A DNA stretch of 64,000 nucleotides from Thioalkalivibrio thiocyanodenitrificans ARhD 1 (GCF_000378965.1 NZ_KB900536.1:2286052-2350051); one strand, 5' to 3'. Positions 1 to 10,470 are shown, counted from the stretch's first letter. Notes: generated by a model not told the origin, from the letters alone. Numbers and translations are program-made.

Positions 1-1548
<1,548 letters not shown>

Positions 1549-1668
1549 GGGGAAATCCTCCTGGAGGGCAGCAATTCAATACTTCATTAGCTTAATAATA
1601 GCGCGTGATTCACCCGTCCGGCAGATGTACCGAAGTGTAGATTCGCGGCGGGGTTCCGGTGCGGGGCC

Positions 1669-2277
1669 TCAGGCCGGACTGAGACGCTCCGCACCGGTGA
1701 GGTGCAGCACCAACTGCACCCGGTCATGCACCTGCAGTTTCCTGAACACGGAGCCCAGATGCATCTTGACCGTGCGCTCCGTCATGCCAAGCTGCCGCGC
1801 GATCTCCTTGTTGGAGGCCCCGGTGGTGACCGCCAGTGCCACTTCCCGCTCACGCGCGGTCAGCCGCTCGAAGCCCGCCGGGGGCCGCTCCGGGTCCGGC
1901 TGCGCCCGGCGCACCGTGCGGATCATGCGCGCCATCAGCCCCGGGCCCACCCACAACCCGCCCCCGGCCACCGTCGAGGCCACGGCACGCAGTTGCGCCG
2001 CATTCGCCAGGCTGTGGCAATACCCGTGGGCGCCGGCATCGAACGCGGCGATTCCCTCGTCATCATGGGGACGGCGCGAATGGACCACCACGCGATGCGT
2101 CCGTGCACGCTCGCGCACCCGGGCCGGCCAGTCCGGCAGGTCCGCACCAATCCAGCACATCTCGGTGCCCGCCGGCACGTCGGACGGGTGTGAATCCCGA
2201 ATGATCCGCGCGTCCGGAAATGCTTCCGTCCAGCGCGGCGACGGCTGTGTGTCACTGTGGATCAGGAAAACCTGCAT
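1669..2277 (-). CDS. LuxR/NarL-type response regulator with a degenerate receiver
   Basis: A 202-residue protein. The C-terminal third is a LuxR-type helix-turn-helix: LTAREREVALAVTTGASNKE, then IARQLGMTERTVKMHL. The N-terminal domain has the receiver fold pattern, but at the phospho-acceptor position (WIGADLP) a Gly stands where Asp is expected, so it is probably not phosphorylated in the normal way. The gene lies 3 bp after the adaptor gene and 120 bp before the adhesin, on the same strand, and is probably a local regulator of the adhesin system. Such regulators are often found beside LapBC-type exporter genes; the target here is inferred. Confidence 0.85.
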   Translation of the reverse strand: MQVFLIHSDTQPSPRWTEAFPDARIIRDSHPSDVPAGTEMCWIGADLPDWPARVRERARTHRVVVHSRRPHDDEGIAAFDAGAHGYCHSLANAAQLRAVASTVAGGGLWVGPGLMARMIRTVRRAQPDPERPPAGFERLTAREREVALAVTTGASNKEIARQLGMTERTVKMHLGSVFRKLQVHDRVQLVLHLTGAERLSPA

Positions 2278-2280
2278 CGT

Positions 2281-3669
2281 TCAACGCTCCCCGAAGCCGA
2301 ACTCCTGGATACGCAGGATCGGTTTCATGAGGTACTGAAGGATCGTGCGTCGCCCGGTCAGTATATCCACTTGCGCGACCATGCCCGTCATGATCTGGTG
2401 CTGCTCGTCGAAACCGGTCTCGCCGGTGCGCACGCGCACCTTGTAGAAGCTGTTCCCGTCCTCGTCGATGATGGTATCGGGGCTGATGTGCTCGACGACC
2501 GCGTCCAGCCCCCCGTAGATCGAGAAGTCATAGGCGGTGAACTTAACTCGCGCCTCCAGCCCGGGCCGCAGATAGGCGATGTCCCGCGGCGAGATGCGCG
2601 CCTCGATCAGCAACTCGTCCTCCAGGGGCACCACCTCCGCCACCTCGCGCCCCGGTGCGATCACGCCCCCGCGCGTGGTCACGAACAGCCGTTGCACGAT
2701 TCCCCTCATGGGCGAACGCACCTCGGACAGGCGCACCCGGTCCTCCAGCGCGGCACTGCCCTCGGCCAGTTGCTCCAGTTGGCCGAGGGTGTCGGACAGC
2801 TCCCGGCGCCACTGGTTGCGAAAGTTGAGCCGCACTTCCTGGATCTTCTCCTGCGCCTCCTCGATCGCGGCCTCCAGGCGGCTGATCTGCGCGGTGGCCT
2901 GATCCCGGTCTCCTTCCGCCCGGGCGACCTCGCGCTGCAGGCGCAGCACCTCCACTTCGGATACCGCCCCGCTCGCCACCAGCGGCTCGGTCACCTCCAA
3001 CTCGCGCGAGGCCAGCGCCAGGGAACGCACCGCCTGGGTCCGCCGTGCCCGGACCTCGTTCAGTTCCTCGCGCCGCTGCCGCAACTGTTCCTCGGCAATG
3101 CGGATACGCGAACGGAGTTCCTCGGTGATCTCCCGGTAAAGCGCCTGCTCCTGCTGCACGATCGCCGCCGGACCGGCCTGAAGCTCTGGCGTAATCACGA
3201 ACGGTGCATCGGTGAGCAGCGCCACCAGGCGCGCGCTGCGCACCTGCAACGAAAACTCGTTGGCCCGCGTCTCGCCCAGTTCGGACAGGAAACGGACCGG
3301 GTCCACGCGCACCAGGACGTCGCCCTGCTCCACCACATCGCCCTCACGCACCAGCACCTCCATCACCACCCCGCCGTCCATGGACTGGATCACCTGCAGC
3401 TGCTGCGAGGGAATCACTCGCCCGTCACCCCGGGCAACCTCGTCGATCTCCGCCACCGAGGCCCAGTAGGCCAGCAGCCCCAGCACGATCACGATGCCGT
3501 ACAGGAGCGCCCGCGCCCGCAACGGGCGTTCCTGGATCAGCGCCCAGTCGGCATCCGAGGCCCAGCTGCGATGACCGCGGCCGCCGGAATTGTCGCGTGC
3601 ACGGAAGAGGTGCTCGGCGGGCGCGTCATCGGCGCCCTCCAGCCCCCGGATTTCCTTCGGATGGTTCAT
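2281..3669 (-). CDS. lapC: HlyD-family type I secretion periplasmic adaptor (LapC-like)
   Basis: A 462-residue membrane-fusion protein: short cytoplasmic tail, one membrane segment near residues 55-72 (LLYGIVIVLGLLAYWAS), a split biotinyl-lipoyl half-motif (GDGRVIPSQQLQVIQ, then REGDVVEQGDVL), a long coiled coil (about 130-290), a second lipoyl half, and a beta-barrel C-terminus. It would link the inner-membrane ABC exporter to a TolC/LapE-type outer-membrane pore, which is not in the window. Its ATG overlaps the stop of the ABC transporter gene by 4 bp, indicating translational coupling. The name LapC is given because the cargo downstream has a LapA retention module. Confidence 0.9.
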   Translation of the reverse strand: MNHPKEIRGLEGADDAPAEHLFRARDNSGGRGHRSWASDADWALIQERPLRARALLYGIVIVLGLLAYWASVAEIDEVARGDGRVIPSQQLQVIQSMDGGVVMEVLVREGDVVEQGDVLVRVDPVRFLSELGETRANEFSLQVRSARLVALLTDAPFVITPELQAGPAAIVQQEQALYREITEELRSRIRIAEEQLRQRREELNEVRARRTQAVRSLALASRELEVTEPLVASGAVSEVEVLRLQREVARAEGDRDQATAQISRLEAAIEEAQEKIQEVRLNFRNQWRRELSDTLGQLEQLAEGSAALEDRVRLSEVRSPMRGIVQRLFVTTRGGVIAPGREVAEVVPLEDELLIEARISPRDIAYLRPGLEARVKFTAYDFSIYGGLDAVVEHISPDTIIDEDGNSFYKVRVRTGETGFDEQHQIMTGMVAQVDILTGRRTILQYLMKPILRIQEFGFGER

Positions 3670-5876
3670 GAGGCCGCCTTGCCGATACGGCCGTCACGCA
3701 GGGCCTTCACCACCTGGTCCTTCGGACCGTCCGCCACAACGCAGCCCTGGTCGATCACGACGATACGGTCCACGAGATCGAGCAGGGAGGTGCGGTGGGT
3801 CACCAGTATCGCGGTCCGGCCCTGAAGGAACTCCTTCAGCCGGCGCTTCACGGCCTGCTCGGTGGAGTTGTCCATGGAGCTGGTGGGCTCATCCAGCAGC
3901 AGCATGGTGGGCTCATGCAGTACGGCGCGGGCGATGCCCACACCCTGCTTCTGGCCGCCGGAGAGGCGCGCGCCGCGCTCTCCCACCTGCATGTCGATGC
4001 CCTGGGGATGGGTGTTGATCAGATCCTCGATACCCGACACCGCGATTGCGCGGCGAATCGCCGCGTCGCTGGCCAGCGGATCACTGGCCACGAGGTTCTC
4101 GCGCAGGCTGCCGTAGAAGAGCGTCACCTCCTGCCCCACGTAGCCCATGGACCGGCGCAGCTCCGCCGGATCCAGCTGGCGGACGTCGATGCCGTCCACG
4201 AGCACCGCGCCGGACGTGGGTTCGTACAGGCCCAGCACCAGCTTCGCCAGCGTACTCTTGCCGGAACCCACCCGACCCAGAATGGCCACGTGCTCCCCGG
4301 GTTCGATCTTCAGGGAGACGCCGCGCAGCGCCGGATACGGCTGCTCCGGGTAGGAAAAGGTGACGTTGCGGAACTCGATCGCCCCCTCGAAGCTCTCGCG
4401 GCTCAGGAATGCCGACTCCGGAGGTCGCTCCACCGGCAGCGCCATGGTCTTGTTCAGCGACTGCAGCGCGGTGGAGGCATGGTGATACTGCATCAGCAGT
4501 GCCGCCGTCTGGCTGATCGGGCCCATGGCCCGCGAGGAGATCAGGTAGGCGGCGATCAGCCCGCCCAGACTCAGGTTGCCGTCCATCAGCAGGAACACGC
4601 CAAGAACGATAATCGACACGCCCACCATGTGCTGCACCCATTTCGCCGTATTCGACACGGTGGCGGTCTTGAAACGGTTCAGCGCGTTGGTACGCGCCAG
4701 GTTTGCGGTGGAGCGTTCCCAGGCTGCCTGCACGCGGCTCTCGGCACCCAGGGCCTTGATGGTTTCCATGCCGGTCAGGCTTTCCACCAGCGTGGAATTG
4801 CGCTGCGCCGCCATGCGGTAACCGGTCTCGGCAAGGGAGTGCAATGTACGGCGAATGACGACGGCGTAGACGAGCAGGATCAGGGCGCCGATCAGCACGG
4901 GTATCGCGAGCGGCCAGGCGATCAGGGCGATGATCGCGATGAACATGAGCGCGAACGGCAGGTCCACGAACGAGACGATCGTCGCCGATGAGATGAAGCT
5001 GCGCACTGCCTCGAAGGCACTCAGGTTGGAGGCGAACGACCCCACCGATGCCGGGCGGTGCTCCATGCGCAGCCCCAGCACGTGCTCCATCAGCAGCGCG
5101 GACAGCTTCACGTCCGCGCGCATGGCCGCCTTGTCGACAAAGTGGGTGCGCATGGTGCGCAGGATGAGATCGGCGATGAACACGATCGACACGCCGGCGG
5201 CAAACATGTACATGGTCTCGACCGCGTGATTGGGGACCACGCGGTCGTAGACGTTCAGCACGAAAAGCGGCATCGCCAGAGCGAAAAGGTTGACCATCAC
5301 GGCCGCGACCAGCACATCCCGGTACAGTGGCCGGTTCTCACGGATCACCTGCCAGAACCAGTGGCCCTTGCGCTCCTTCGAGACCTGCGGCGCGCGGGCA
5401 TCCAGGCGAAACTCGGGGCGCACGTAGATGGCCCGTCCGCTGTAGCGTTCCTTCAGGCGCTTGAGCGGCACTTCGATGACGGCGTCACCCAGCTCCGGAT
5501 CGATGACCTCGGCCACGCTCCTGTCCTTGTTCCACCCGACCAGGATCCAGGCCTCATCCTCCTCCAGCAGCAGGATGGCCGGCAGCAGATCATCCTTCAG
5601 CGCGTGCGGCGCGCGGGTCACGATGCGCGAGGTCATGCCGGCCCGGGCCGCGGCGCGGCCGACCATGGACGGCGTCAGCCGCCCGTCCTCCAGGGGCAGA
5701 CCCGACAGCGCCGAGTCGTGTGTCAGCCGCTGCCCGTGCATGCGGGCAATCAGGATCAGGGATTCGAGCAGGGTGTCCGTATCCCGCACGGCGCCGTCCG
5801 GCGCGCCGGAGTCCGGGTCGGGCTCGCGTGTCGCCGTAACGGGCGGCAGTTCGTCAATGTCGGTATTTGCATTCAC
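3666..5876 (-). CDS. lapB: Type I secretion ABC transporter/ATPase with degenerate C39-like domain (LapB-like)
   Basis: A 736-residue exporter. Residues about 35-150 form a peptidase C39-like domain without the catalytic cysteine, as in RTX/LapA exporters that do not cleave a leader. A six-helix transmembrane domain follows (about 180-460). The nucleotide-binding domain has Walker A GRVGSGKST, signature LSGGQKQG, Walker B MLLLDEPTSSMD and the H-loop THRTS. It is the first gene of an operon with the adaptor, a LuxR-type regulator and the adhesin. It energises export of the adhesin from the cytoplasm. Start: the ATG at 5876, after a gap with a plausible promoter. Confidence 0.93.
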   Translation of the reverse strand: MNANTDIDELPPVTATREPDPDSGAPDGAVRDTDTLLESLILIARMHGQRLTHDSALSGLPLEDGRLTPSMVGRAAARAGMTSRIVTRAPHALKDDLLPAILLLEEDEAWILVGWNKDRSVAEVIDPELGDAVIEVPLKRLKERYSGRAIYVRPEFRLDARAPQVSKERKGHWFWQVIRENRPLYRDVLVAAVMVNLFALAMPLFVLNVYDRVVPNHAVETMYMFAAGVSIVFIADLILRTMRTHFVDKAAMRADVKLSALLMEHVLGLRMEHRPASVGSFASNLSAFEAVRSFISSATIVSFVDLPFALMFIAIIALIAWPLAIPVLIGALILLVYAVVIRRTLHSLAETGYRMAAQRNSTLVESLTGMETIKALGAESRVQAAWERSTANLARTNALNRFKTATVSNTAKWVQHMVGVSIIVLGVFLLMDGNLSLGGLIAAYLISSRAMGPISQTAALLMQYHHASTALQSLNKTMALPVERPPESAFLSRESFEGAIEFRNVTFSYPEQPYPALRGVSLKIEPGEHVAILGRVGSGKSTLAKLVLGLYEPTSGAVLVDGIDVRQLDPAELRRSMGYVGQEVTLFYGSLRENLVASDPLASDAAIRRAIAVSGIEDLINTHPQGIDMQVGERGARLSGGQKQGVGIARAVLHEPTMLLLDEPTSSMDNSTEQAVKRRLKEFLQGRTAILVTHRTSLLDLVDRIVVIDQGCVVADGPKDQVVKALRDGRIGKAAS

Positions 5877-5968
5877 CCGAGCGGAGGCCCCGGAACTGGA
5901 CGTGGAGGGTGCGGGCGTGGACTGCCCGGCGCCGTAAGAGCGTGATTCTCATCACATTAACTTAGATG

Positions 5969-5997
5969 ATTGTGCGCGATAGCGTGATCGTACGCAA
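5969..5997 (-). promoter_or_regulatory. Candidate sigma-70 promoter of the adhesin/secretion operon
   Basis: On the minus strand TTGCGT (5997-5992) and CACAAT (5974-5969) are 17 bp apart, in an AT-richer patch about 90 bp before the lapB-like start. This is the only credible promoter seen in the 423-bp gap 5877-6299, which otherwise holds no supported gene. Both hexamers are imperfect. Confidence 0.35.
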
Positions 5998-6299
5998 ACT
6001 TTTTAGTGACGAAGCCGGGGCGAAAATTGACAACCGGGGTTTTCGTGTTCCACGGGCCTGATCCGGGGCCATGAATGCGGGTCAGCATCATCCCGAAAGC
6101 CTTCGGTACCGGGTTCCCAAACGGGTCCCGCGACGCGTTCATGCCTGTCTGCCCCTGCGTGGATTCGGCCCGCACACACGGGCACACGCCCACCGGCCCG
6201 GCCGGTGGACTTCCAGAAGCCGTGGCGATTATCCTCCTGAATAGGGCATAAGCCCTGTCGATCCCGCTGCAGGTATCCGCCGGCGGCGGAGTTCCGGCC

Positions 6300-7163
6300 C
6301 TATCCCGTGGACACGGTCACCGCGGTGGCGGCTATGATGTCCTCGACCGTCGCGCCGCGACTCAGATCGCACACGGGACGGCGGAACCCCTGGAGGAACG
6401 GGCCCACGGCCTGCGCGCCCGCCAGTTCCTGACACAGCTTGTAGGCAATGTTGCCCGCATCCAGAGACGGAAAGACCAGAACATTGGCATCCCCGGCCCC
6501 GACCCCCTTTTTCGCAGCGATCCGCGGGTTCAGGGCCGCGTCGGCCTGCACGGGGCCGTCGAAGCCGGTGGCCGCGGCCGCCGCGCGTACCGTGTCCACA
6601 CTGTCACCCGCGCCGGACGTGCCGGTGGAGAACGACAGCAGCGCCACCCGCGCCGCGCCCAGGAGCGCCCGTGCCGAGGCTTCGGAGGCGCGCGCGATGT
6701 CGGCCAGTTGCCCGGCGTCCGGCGCCACGTTGACCGCGCAATCGGCAAAGATGAACTCGCGTCCGTCGGGAAACACCATGAGGAAATACGACGACGGCGT
6801 CTCCACACCGTCGGCCAGACCGATGCCGATGCCGGCCGCCTCGATGACACGCCGTGTGGGGCTGTCGGCACCCGCCACCATGGCATCCGCCTCACCCGCC
6901 GCCACCATCGCCGCGCCCAGGTACAGGGGCTTGGTCAGCAGGCGGCGCGCCACCCCCGCCTTCATGCCCCGGGCGTCCACCAGCGCGGCCACGTGGGCGT
7001 CCGACGGTTCCGCCAGCGCAACCGGTTCACACAGGCCCTCCGCGCGCATCCGCAGGGCGGCCTCGGCCACGCGCGGCTCGTCGGGTTCGGGAAAGACCAC
7101 ACGTGCGCGCCCCTCGCGCATGCGCTCGCGGGTCACCGAAAAAGCATTCTCCAGTACCGGCAT
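6300..7163 (-). CDS. pta: Phosphate acetyltransferase (short form)
   Basis: A 287-residue short-form phosphotransacetylase interconverting acetyl-CoA plus phosphate with acetyl phosphate plus CoA. Family signatures are visible: RVVFPEPDEPRVAEAA near the start, GEADAMVAGA, the PSSYFLMVFPDGR strand, LSFSTGTSG, and the C-terminal QELAGAQAVGPFLQG. It is shorter than the usual 320-330 residues. I take the ATG at 7163, which has GGAGGG five bases upstream, rather than the GTG at 7175. It is divergent from citrate synthase with only 32 bp between the starts, so both promoters must overlap the other gene. No acetate kinase gene is adjacent. Confidence 0.88.
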   Translation of the reverse strand: MPVLENAFSVTRERMREGRARVVFPEPDEPRVAEAALRMRAEGLCEPVALAEPSDAHVAALVDARGMKAGVARRLLTKPLYLGAAMVAAGEADAMVAGADSPTRRVIEAAGIGIGLADGVETPSSYFLMVFPDGREFIFADCAVNVAPDAGQLADIARASEASARALLGAARVALLSFSTGTSGAGDSVDTVRAAAAATGFDGPVQADAALNPRIAAKKGVGAGDANVLVFPSLDAGNIAYKLCQELAGAQAVGPFLQGFRRPVCDLSRGATVEDIIAATAVTVSTG

Positions 7164-7195
7164 GAAACCCTCCACCTTCCCAAAAGGAGTCAGCC

Positions 7196-8329
7196 ATGAG
7201 CGATGACGTCAAGATCAACCGCGGCCTCAAGGGCATCTACTTCGAGCGCTCCGGCGTCTCCCACATCGACGGCACCAGGGGCGAACTCCTCTACCGCGGC
7301 TATTCCATTCACGACCTCGCCACGCAGTCCACCTTCGAGGAGGTCGCCTACCTGCTGATCCACGGCGAACTGCCGACCGACAAGGCGCTGTCCGACTTCG
7401 ACGCGCGCCTCAAGGCCGCGCGGGAACTTCCGCCGCAGGTCCACGACATCATTGCAGCCACGAAAGACGGCCACCCCATGGACGTGCTGCGCACTGCGGT
7501 CTCGGCGCTCGCGGCACTGGAGCCCGCCAGCCGCGAGGTGAGCGAGGAGGCGTTTATCGCCAACGGCATCCGGCTCACCAGTCAGGTGCCCATGATCGTC
7601 GCCGCCCACGAGGCCATCCGCAACGGCCGCGAGCCGGTGGCCCCCGACCCTGAGATGGGTCATGCCGCCAACTGGCTGTGGATGCTCAAGGGCAAGAAAC
7701 CCTCCGAGGATGCCGCCCGCCTCGCGGACGTGGACTTCATCCTGCACGCCGAGCACGGCTCCAACGCCTCCAGCTTCGCGGCACGCGTCACCATCGGCAC
7801 CCAGGCCAACCTGCACGGCGCCATCGTCACCGCGCTATCCACGCTCGCGGGCCCCGCCCACGGCGGCGCGGCCGAGGACGTGATGAAGATGGTACAGGAG
7901 ATCGGAAGCCCCGAAAAAGCGGCCGACTACGTCAAGGCCAAGCGCGCTGCGCGCGAGCCGGTCATGGGCTTCGGGCACCGCGTCTACCGCGCCGAGGACC
8001 CGCGCGCCCGCCACCTGCGCGAAGGCGTGCGAAGGCTCAGCGAGGAGATGGGCTCACCCGAGTGGTACGAGATCCTGCAGGCCGTGGTGGAGGCCATGCA
8101 GCCCTATTCGCGCCACGGTCTGAACGTGAACGTGGATTTCTACTCCGGCGTTATCTACAAACTGCACGGCATCCCCATGGACCTCTACGTGCCCATCTTC
8201 GGCATCGGCCGCGTTCCCGGCTGGGTGGTCCAGTGCATCGAACAGCTCCAGAGCAACATCCTCATCCGTCCGCTGACGCTCTACAACGGGCCGGAGAAGC
8301 GCGACTACGTGCCCATCTCGAAACGCTGA
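7196..8329 (+). CDS. Citrate synthase (citrate/2-methylcitrate synthase family)
   Basis: A 377-residue enzyme condensing acetyl-CoA (or propionyl-CoA) with oxaloacetate. The active-site elements are present: HAEHGSNASSF, the catalytic His in GPAHGGAAEDVM, the second in GFGHRVYRAEDPR, and the catalytic Asp in NVDFYSG. An AAAGGAG ribosome site precedes the ATG. The length and short N-terminus resemble the small dimeric citrate/2-methylcitrate synthases more than the large allosteric GltA, so substrate preference cannot be fixed from sequence alone. No prpB or acnD neighbour supports a methylcitrate role. It diverges from pta, so both genes act on the acetyl-CoA pool. Confidence 0.92.
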   Translation: MSDDVKINRGLKGIYFERSGVSHIDGTRGELLYRGYSIHDLATQSTFEEVAYLLIHGELPTDKALSDFDARLKAARELPPQVHDIIAATKDGHPMDVLRTAVSALAALEPASREVSEEAFIANGIRLTSQVPMIVAAHEAIRNGREPVAPDPEMGHAANWLWMLKGKKPSEDAARLADVDFILHAEHGSNASSFAARVTIGTQANLHGAIVTALSTLAGPAHGGAAEDVMKMVQEIGSPEKAADYVKAKRAAREPVMGFGHRVYRAEDPRARHLREGVRRLSEEMGSPEWYEILQAVVEAMQPYSRHGLNVNVDFYSGVIYKLHGIPMDLYVPIFGIGRVPGWVVQCIEQLQSNILIRPLTLYNGPEKRDYVPISKR

Positions 8330-8358
8330 GACCGTTTGCACAACCCGCGGTTCGCCCG

Positions 8359-8482
8359 TTCGCCCGGAGGACCGGGCTCCTACACCAAACCCGGAGCATC
8401 GCCCCGCCCTGTAGGAGCCCGGTCCTCCGGGCGAATGGGGTTTGGTTTGGGCCGGATCGCCCGGGGGACCGGGCTCCTACAG
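8359..8482. repeat. REP-like palindrome: 25-bp inverted repeat plus a third half-copy
   Basis: A perfect 25-bp arm at 8359-8383 is repeated inverted at 8411-8435. A third related half-copy lies at 8457-8482, and a degenerate copy at 10096-10120. The unit contains CCCGGAGGACCGGG. Placed just after citrate synthase, it could also end transcription. Gap 8330-8613 otherwise has no gene. Confidence 0.85.
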
Positions 8483-8484
8483 GG

Positions 8485-8573
8485 GGGATGAAGGCGCACG
8501 TAGGGAGCCGACAATCATAGGCATGGCTGGACCGGCCATTACTCCGGGATGAAGGCGCACGTAGGGAGCCGAC
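8485..8573. repeat. 28-bp direct repeat pair
   Basis: The same 28-bp sequence (beginning GGGATGAAGGCGCACG) occurs at 8485-8512 and 8546-8573, 61 bp apart, next to the REP-like palindromes and before the 3' end of the DsrC-like gene. Function unknown. Confidence 0.85.
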
Positions 8574-8613
8574 CCCCATGGCACATCGGATGCCGGGCCT
8601 GTCTCCGGTCGAT

Positions 8614-8970
8614 CTACATATAAGCCTTCGCCTCTTCACCCGGATCCGGCAGCCCCGCGATGCGCCACACGCGCAGGCAACTGCCGAAAAGGCCGTAGAT
8701 CGCCTCGCGGGAAAAACCCGTTGCCCGGCACACGCGGCGCATGCTCGGCATGCCGCCCAGGGCGTGGAAGCGTGCGCGAACATGGAGGATCACCCGCCAG
8801 TGGGCCTCGGTGAGCACTCCGATACCCTCCCGCCAGGCGAGCCTCTCTGCCATTTCCTCGGTCCAGAGCGCCGGGTCGATGAGGAAGCCGCCCTCGTCCA
8901 GGAGTGTCTGCTGTTCGGGATGCGGGTCGACGGCGGGCCTGTCGATCGTCTTGAGTACGGTTGCTGCCAT
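8614..8970 (-). CDS. DsrC/TusE-superfamily protein lacking the redox cysteines (RspA-like)
   Basis: A 118-residue protein with the DsrC/TusE framework: GFLIDPALWTEEMAERLA, then an LTEAHWRVILHVR helix and the C-terminal RIAGLPDP. In DsrC and TusE the tail carries two cysteines (ACRIAGLP and a penultimate Cys) that transfer sulfur. Here the first position is Trp (RVWRIAGLP) and the tail ends GEEAKAYM without Cys. Cysteine-less members are called RspA and are thought to be regulatory. The remaining cysteines (RRVCRA, GSCLRV) are not at the conserved positions. Start: ATG 8970 with GAGGT upstream. It is divergent from a CysB-type regulator, which supports a sulfur-related role. Confidence 0.8.
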   Translation of the reverse strand: MAATVLKTIDRPAVDPHPEQQTLLDEGGFLIDPALWTEEMAERLAWREGIGVLTEAHWRVILHVRARFHALGGMPSMRRVCRATGFSREAIYGLFGSCLRVWRIAGLPDPGEEAKAYM

Positions 8971-9044
8971 GGTGATACCTCGGTCGTGCGCGGTGCTTGC
9001 GCAAAGGATGATCTGGAAAGCTCCTGAACCGAGTATTTCCCCTT

Positions 9045-9076
9045 TGTCATATCAAGTGAAATAATTGTTTATGACA
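9045..9076. promoter_or_regulatory. Inverted repeat in the rspA-cysB divergent intergenic region
   Basis: TGTCATA at 9045-9051 and TATGACA at 9070-9076 form a 7-bp inverted repeat with 18 bp between arms, in an AT-rich 125-bp divergent gap. The position fits an operator shared by both genes, possibly autoregulated by the LysR-type protein. Binding is inference. Confidence 0.45.
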
Positions 9077-9095
9077 TTCCATCACGAGACATGAT

Positions 9096-10043
9096 ATGGA
9101 ACTCCGGCAGCTTCGCTCGCTGATCGCCCTGGTGGACGGGGGCTTCAGCGTGACCCGCGCGGCGCAGGCAGTGCACCTGGTGCAACCCGCCGTATCCCAA
9201 CACCTGCGCCAACTGGAGGACGAACTGGGCACGCCGCTGTTCCTGCGTCACGGCAAGCGGCTGCTGGGCCTGACCGAGGCAGGCCTGCAGGTGGTACAGC
9301 ACGCGCGCAACGCCCTGGCCGATACGGCCAACATCCAGGCCATCGGACGGGATCACGCGGAGGAGTCGCGCGGCGTGCTGCGCATCGGGACCACGCACAC
9401 CCAGGCCCGCTACGTGCTGCCGCCCGTGCTGAGGGCCTTCAACACGGCCTACCCGGACGTGGAGGTGCAGATCCACCAGGCGACGCCCGCGCAACTGGTC
9501 GAGGCGGCGCTCGCAGACCGGATCGACCTGGCCATCTGCACCGAGGCCATCGCGGATCATCCGGATCTGGCCGCCTTTCCGGCCTATCGCTGGAACCGCT
9601 GCCTGATCGCGCCCCACGGGCACCCGGTGCTGAAGCGCAAACCGATCTCGCTGGAAGTCCTGTGCGAGTACCCCATCGTCACCTACGTGTTCGGCTTCAC
9701 GGGCCGGCGCAACCTCAGCACCAGCTTCGCCAAGCTCGGCCTCCGGCCCCAGGTGGTGCTGAGCGCCGCGGACACGGACGTGATCAAGACCTACGTGCGC
9801 GAAGGCATGGGCATCGGCATCATCGCCGCGCTCGCCTACCAGCCTGATCAGGACGCGGATCTCGGCCGGCGCGATCTCAGCCACCTGTTCCCCTGGGAAG
9901 TCACCCGGATCGCCTACCCCAAGCGCAAGTACGTGCGCCGATTCCAGCAGCGCTTCATGGACCTCTTCCAGCAGGAGGTGGACCGGGTCGGCAAGGCGCA
10001 CGGCCTGTGGCGGGTGTCGCGAACGCCGGGGGCCGAGAAGTGA
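9096..10043 (+). CDS. cysB: CysB-type LysR-family transcriptional regulator
   Basis: A 315-residue LysR-type regulator. The winged helix (1-60) contains FSVTRAAQAVHLVQPAVSQH. The effector domain carries TTHTQARYVLP, the signature loop of CysB/Cbl that binds sulfate or O-/N-acetylserine, plus YVFGFTGRRN and AADTDVIKTYVREGMGIGII. CysB-type proteins control assimilation of sulfate and other sulfur sources. The divergent cysteine-less DsrC-like gene suggests a local sulfur-linked target as well. Slightly shorter than the usual 324 residues. CysB versus the paralogue Cbl cannot be separated here. Confidence 0.88.
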   Translation: MELRQLRSLIALVDGGFSVTRAAQAVHLVQPAVSQHLRQLEDELGTPLFLRHGKRLLGLTEAGLQVVQHARNALADTANIQAIGRDHAEESRGVLRIGTTHTQARYVLPPVLRAFNTAYPDVEVQIHQATPAQLVEAALADRIDLAICTEAIADHPDLAAFPAYRWNRCLIAPHGHPVLKRKPISLEVLCEYPIVTYVFGFTGRRNLSTSFAKLGLRPQVVLSAADTDVIKTYVREGMGIGIIAALAYQPDQDADLGRRDLSHLFPWEVTRIAYPKRKYVRRFQQRFMDLFQQEVDRVGKAHGLWRVSRTPGAEK

Positions 10044-10258
10044 GGACGACACCGGATCCACCGGCCCGCACCAAACGGTGCTCGCTCGCCGCCCGGTAGG
10101 CGCCCGGCCCTCCGGGCGAAACTCCGCGCCGCGAACACCAACCGGTCGCGGTTCCTGTCGGCTTCGTGAGGCGGATAAGCGAAGCGCATCCGCCAACCGC
10201 TGTCGATCAAGGGTGATCACCCGCGAGACATTCACGGGTGGCCCGTTGCTTCCTCCGC

Positions 10259-10345
10259 TCAGCCCCTGGCAACCACCGCACCACCGGCCGCCTTCCACCC
10301 TTCGATGCCGCCCTCGATGAAGCGGGCCTTGAGGCCTCGTGCCTG
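10259..10345 (-). pseudogene. Remnant of a rhodanese C-terminus
   Basis: The minus frame ending at 10259 reads GLKARFIEGGIEGWKAAGG followed by AVVARG and stop, which matches the end of single-domain rhodaneses. An in-frame TAG at 10346-10348 closes it upstream and no catalytic cysteine loop is visible, so only the tail survives. It lies in the 510-bp gap 10044-10553, which also has a degenerate REP-like copy (10096-10120) and a 10-bp inverted repeat (10358-10367/10382-10391). Confidence 0.45.
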
Positions 10346-10432
10346 CTAAACAGGAACGGGACATCCATAACGTCAACGGCGTGGATGTCCCATTGCATCG
10401 TACCCACCCCGAAAACGGAGCCGCTGGCCCGA

Positions 10433-10470
10433 GTTTCAATACATTGCGGTAATCCGACCCCGTTCTCTCA
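10433..10470. repeat. Partial copy of the cassette-region repeat (3' tag only)
   Basis: The end of the repeat described at 12842-12999 recurs here: an ATTGCGGTAATCCGACCCCG-type tag followed by TTCTC. It shows that the family extends beyond the toxin-antitoxin region. Confidence 0.5.

Noticed and set aside
5957-6193. 78-codon minus-strand frame upstream of the exporter gene
   Set aside because: No ribosome site or family pattern, and it covers the candidate promoter region.
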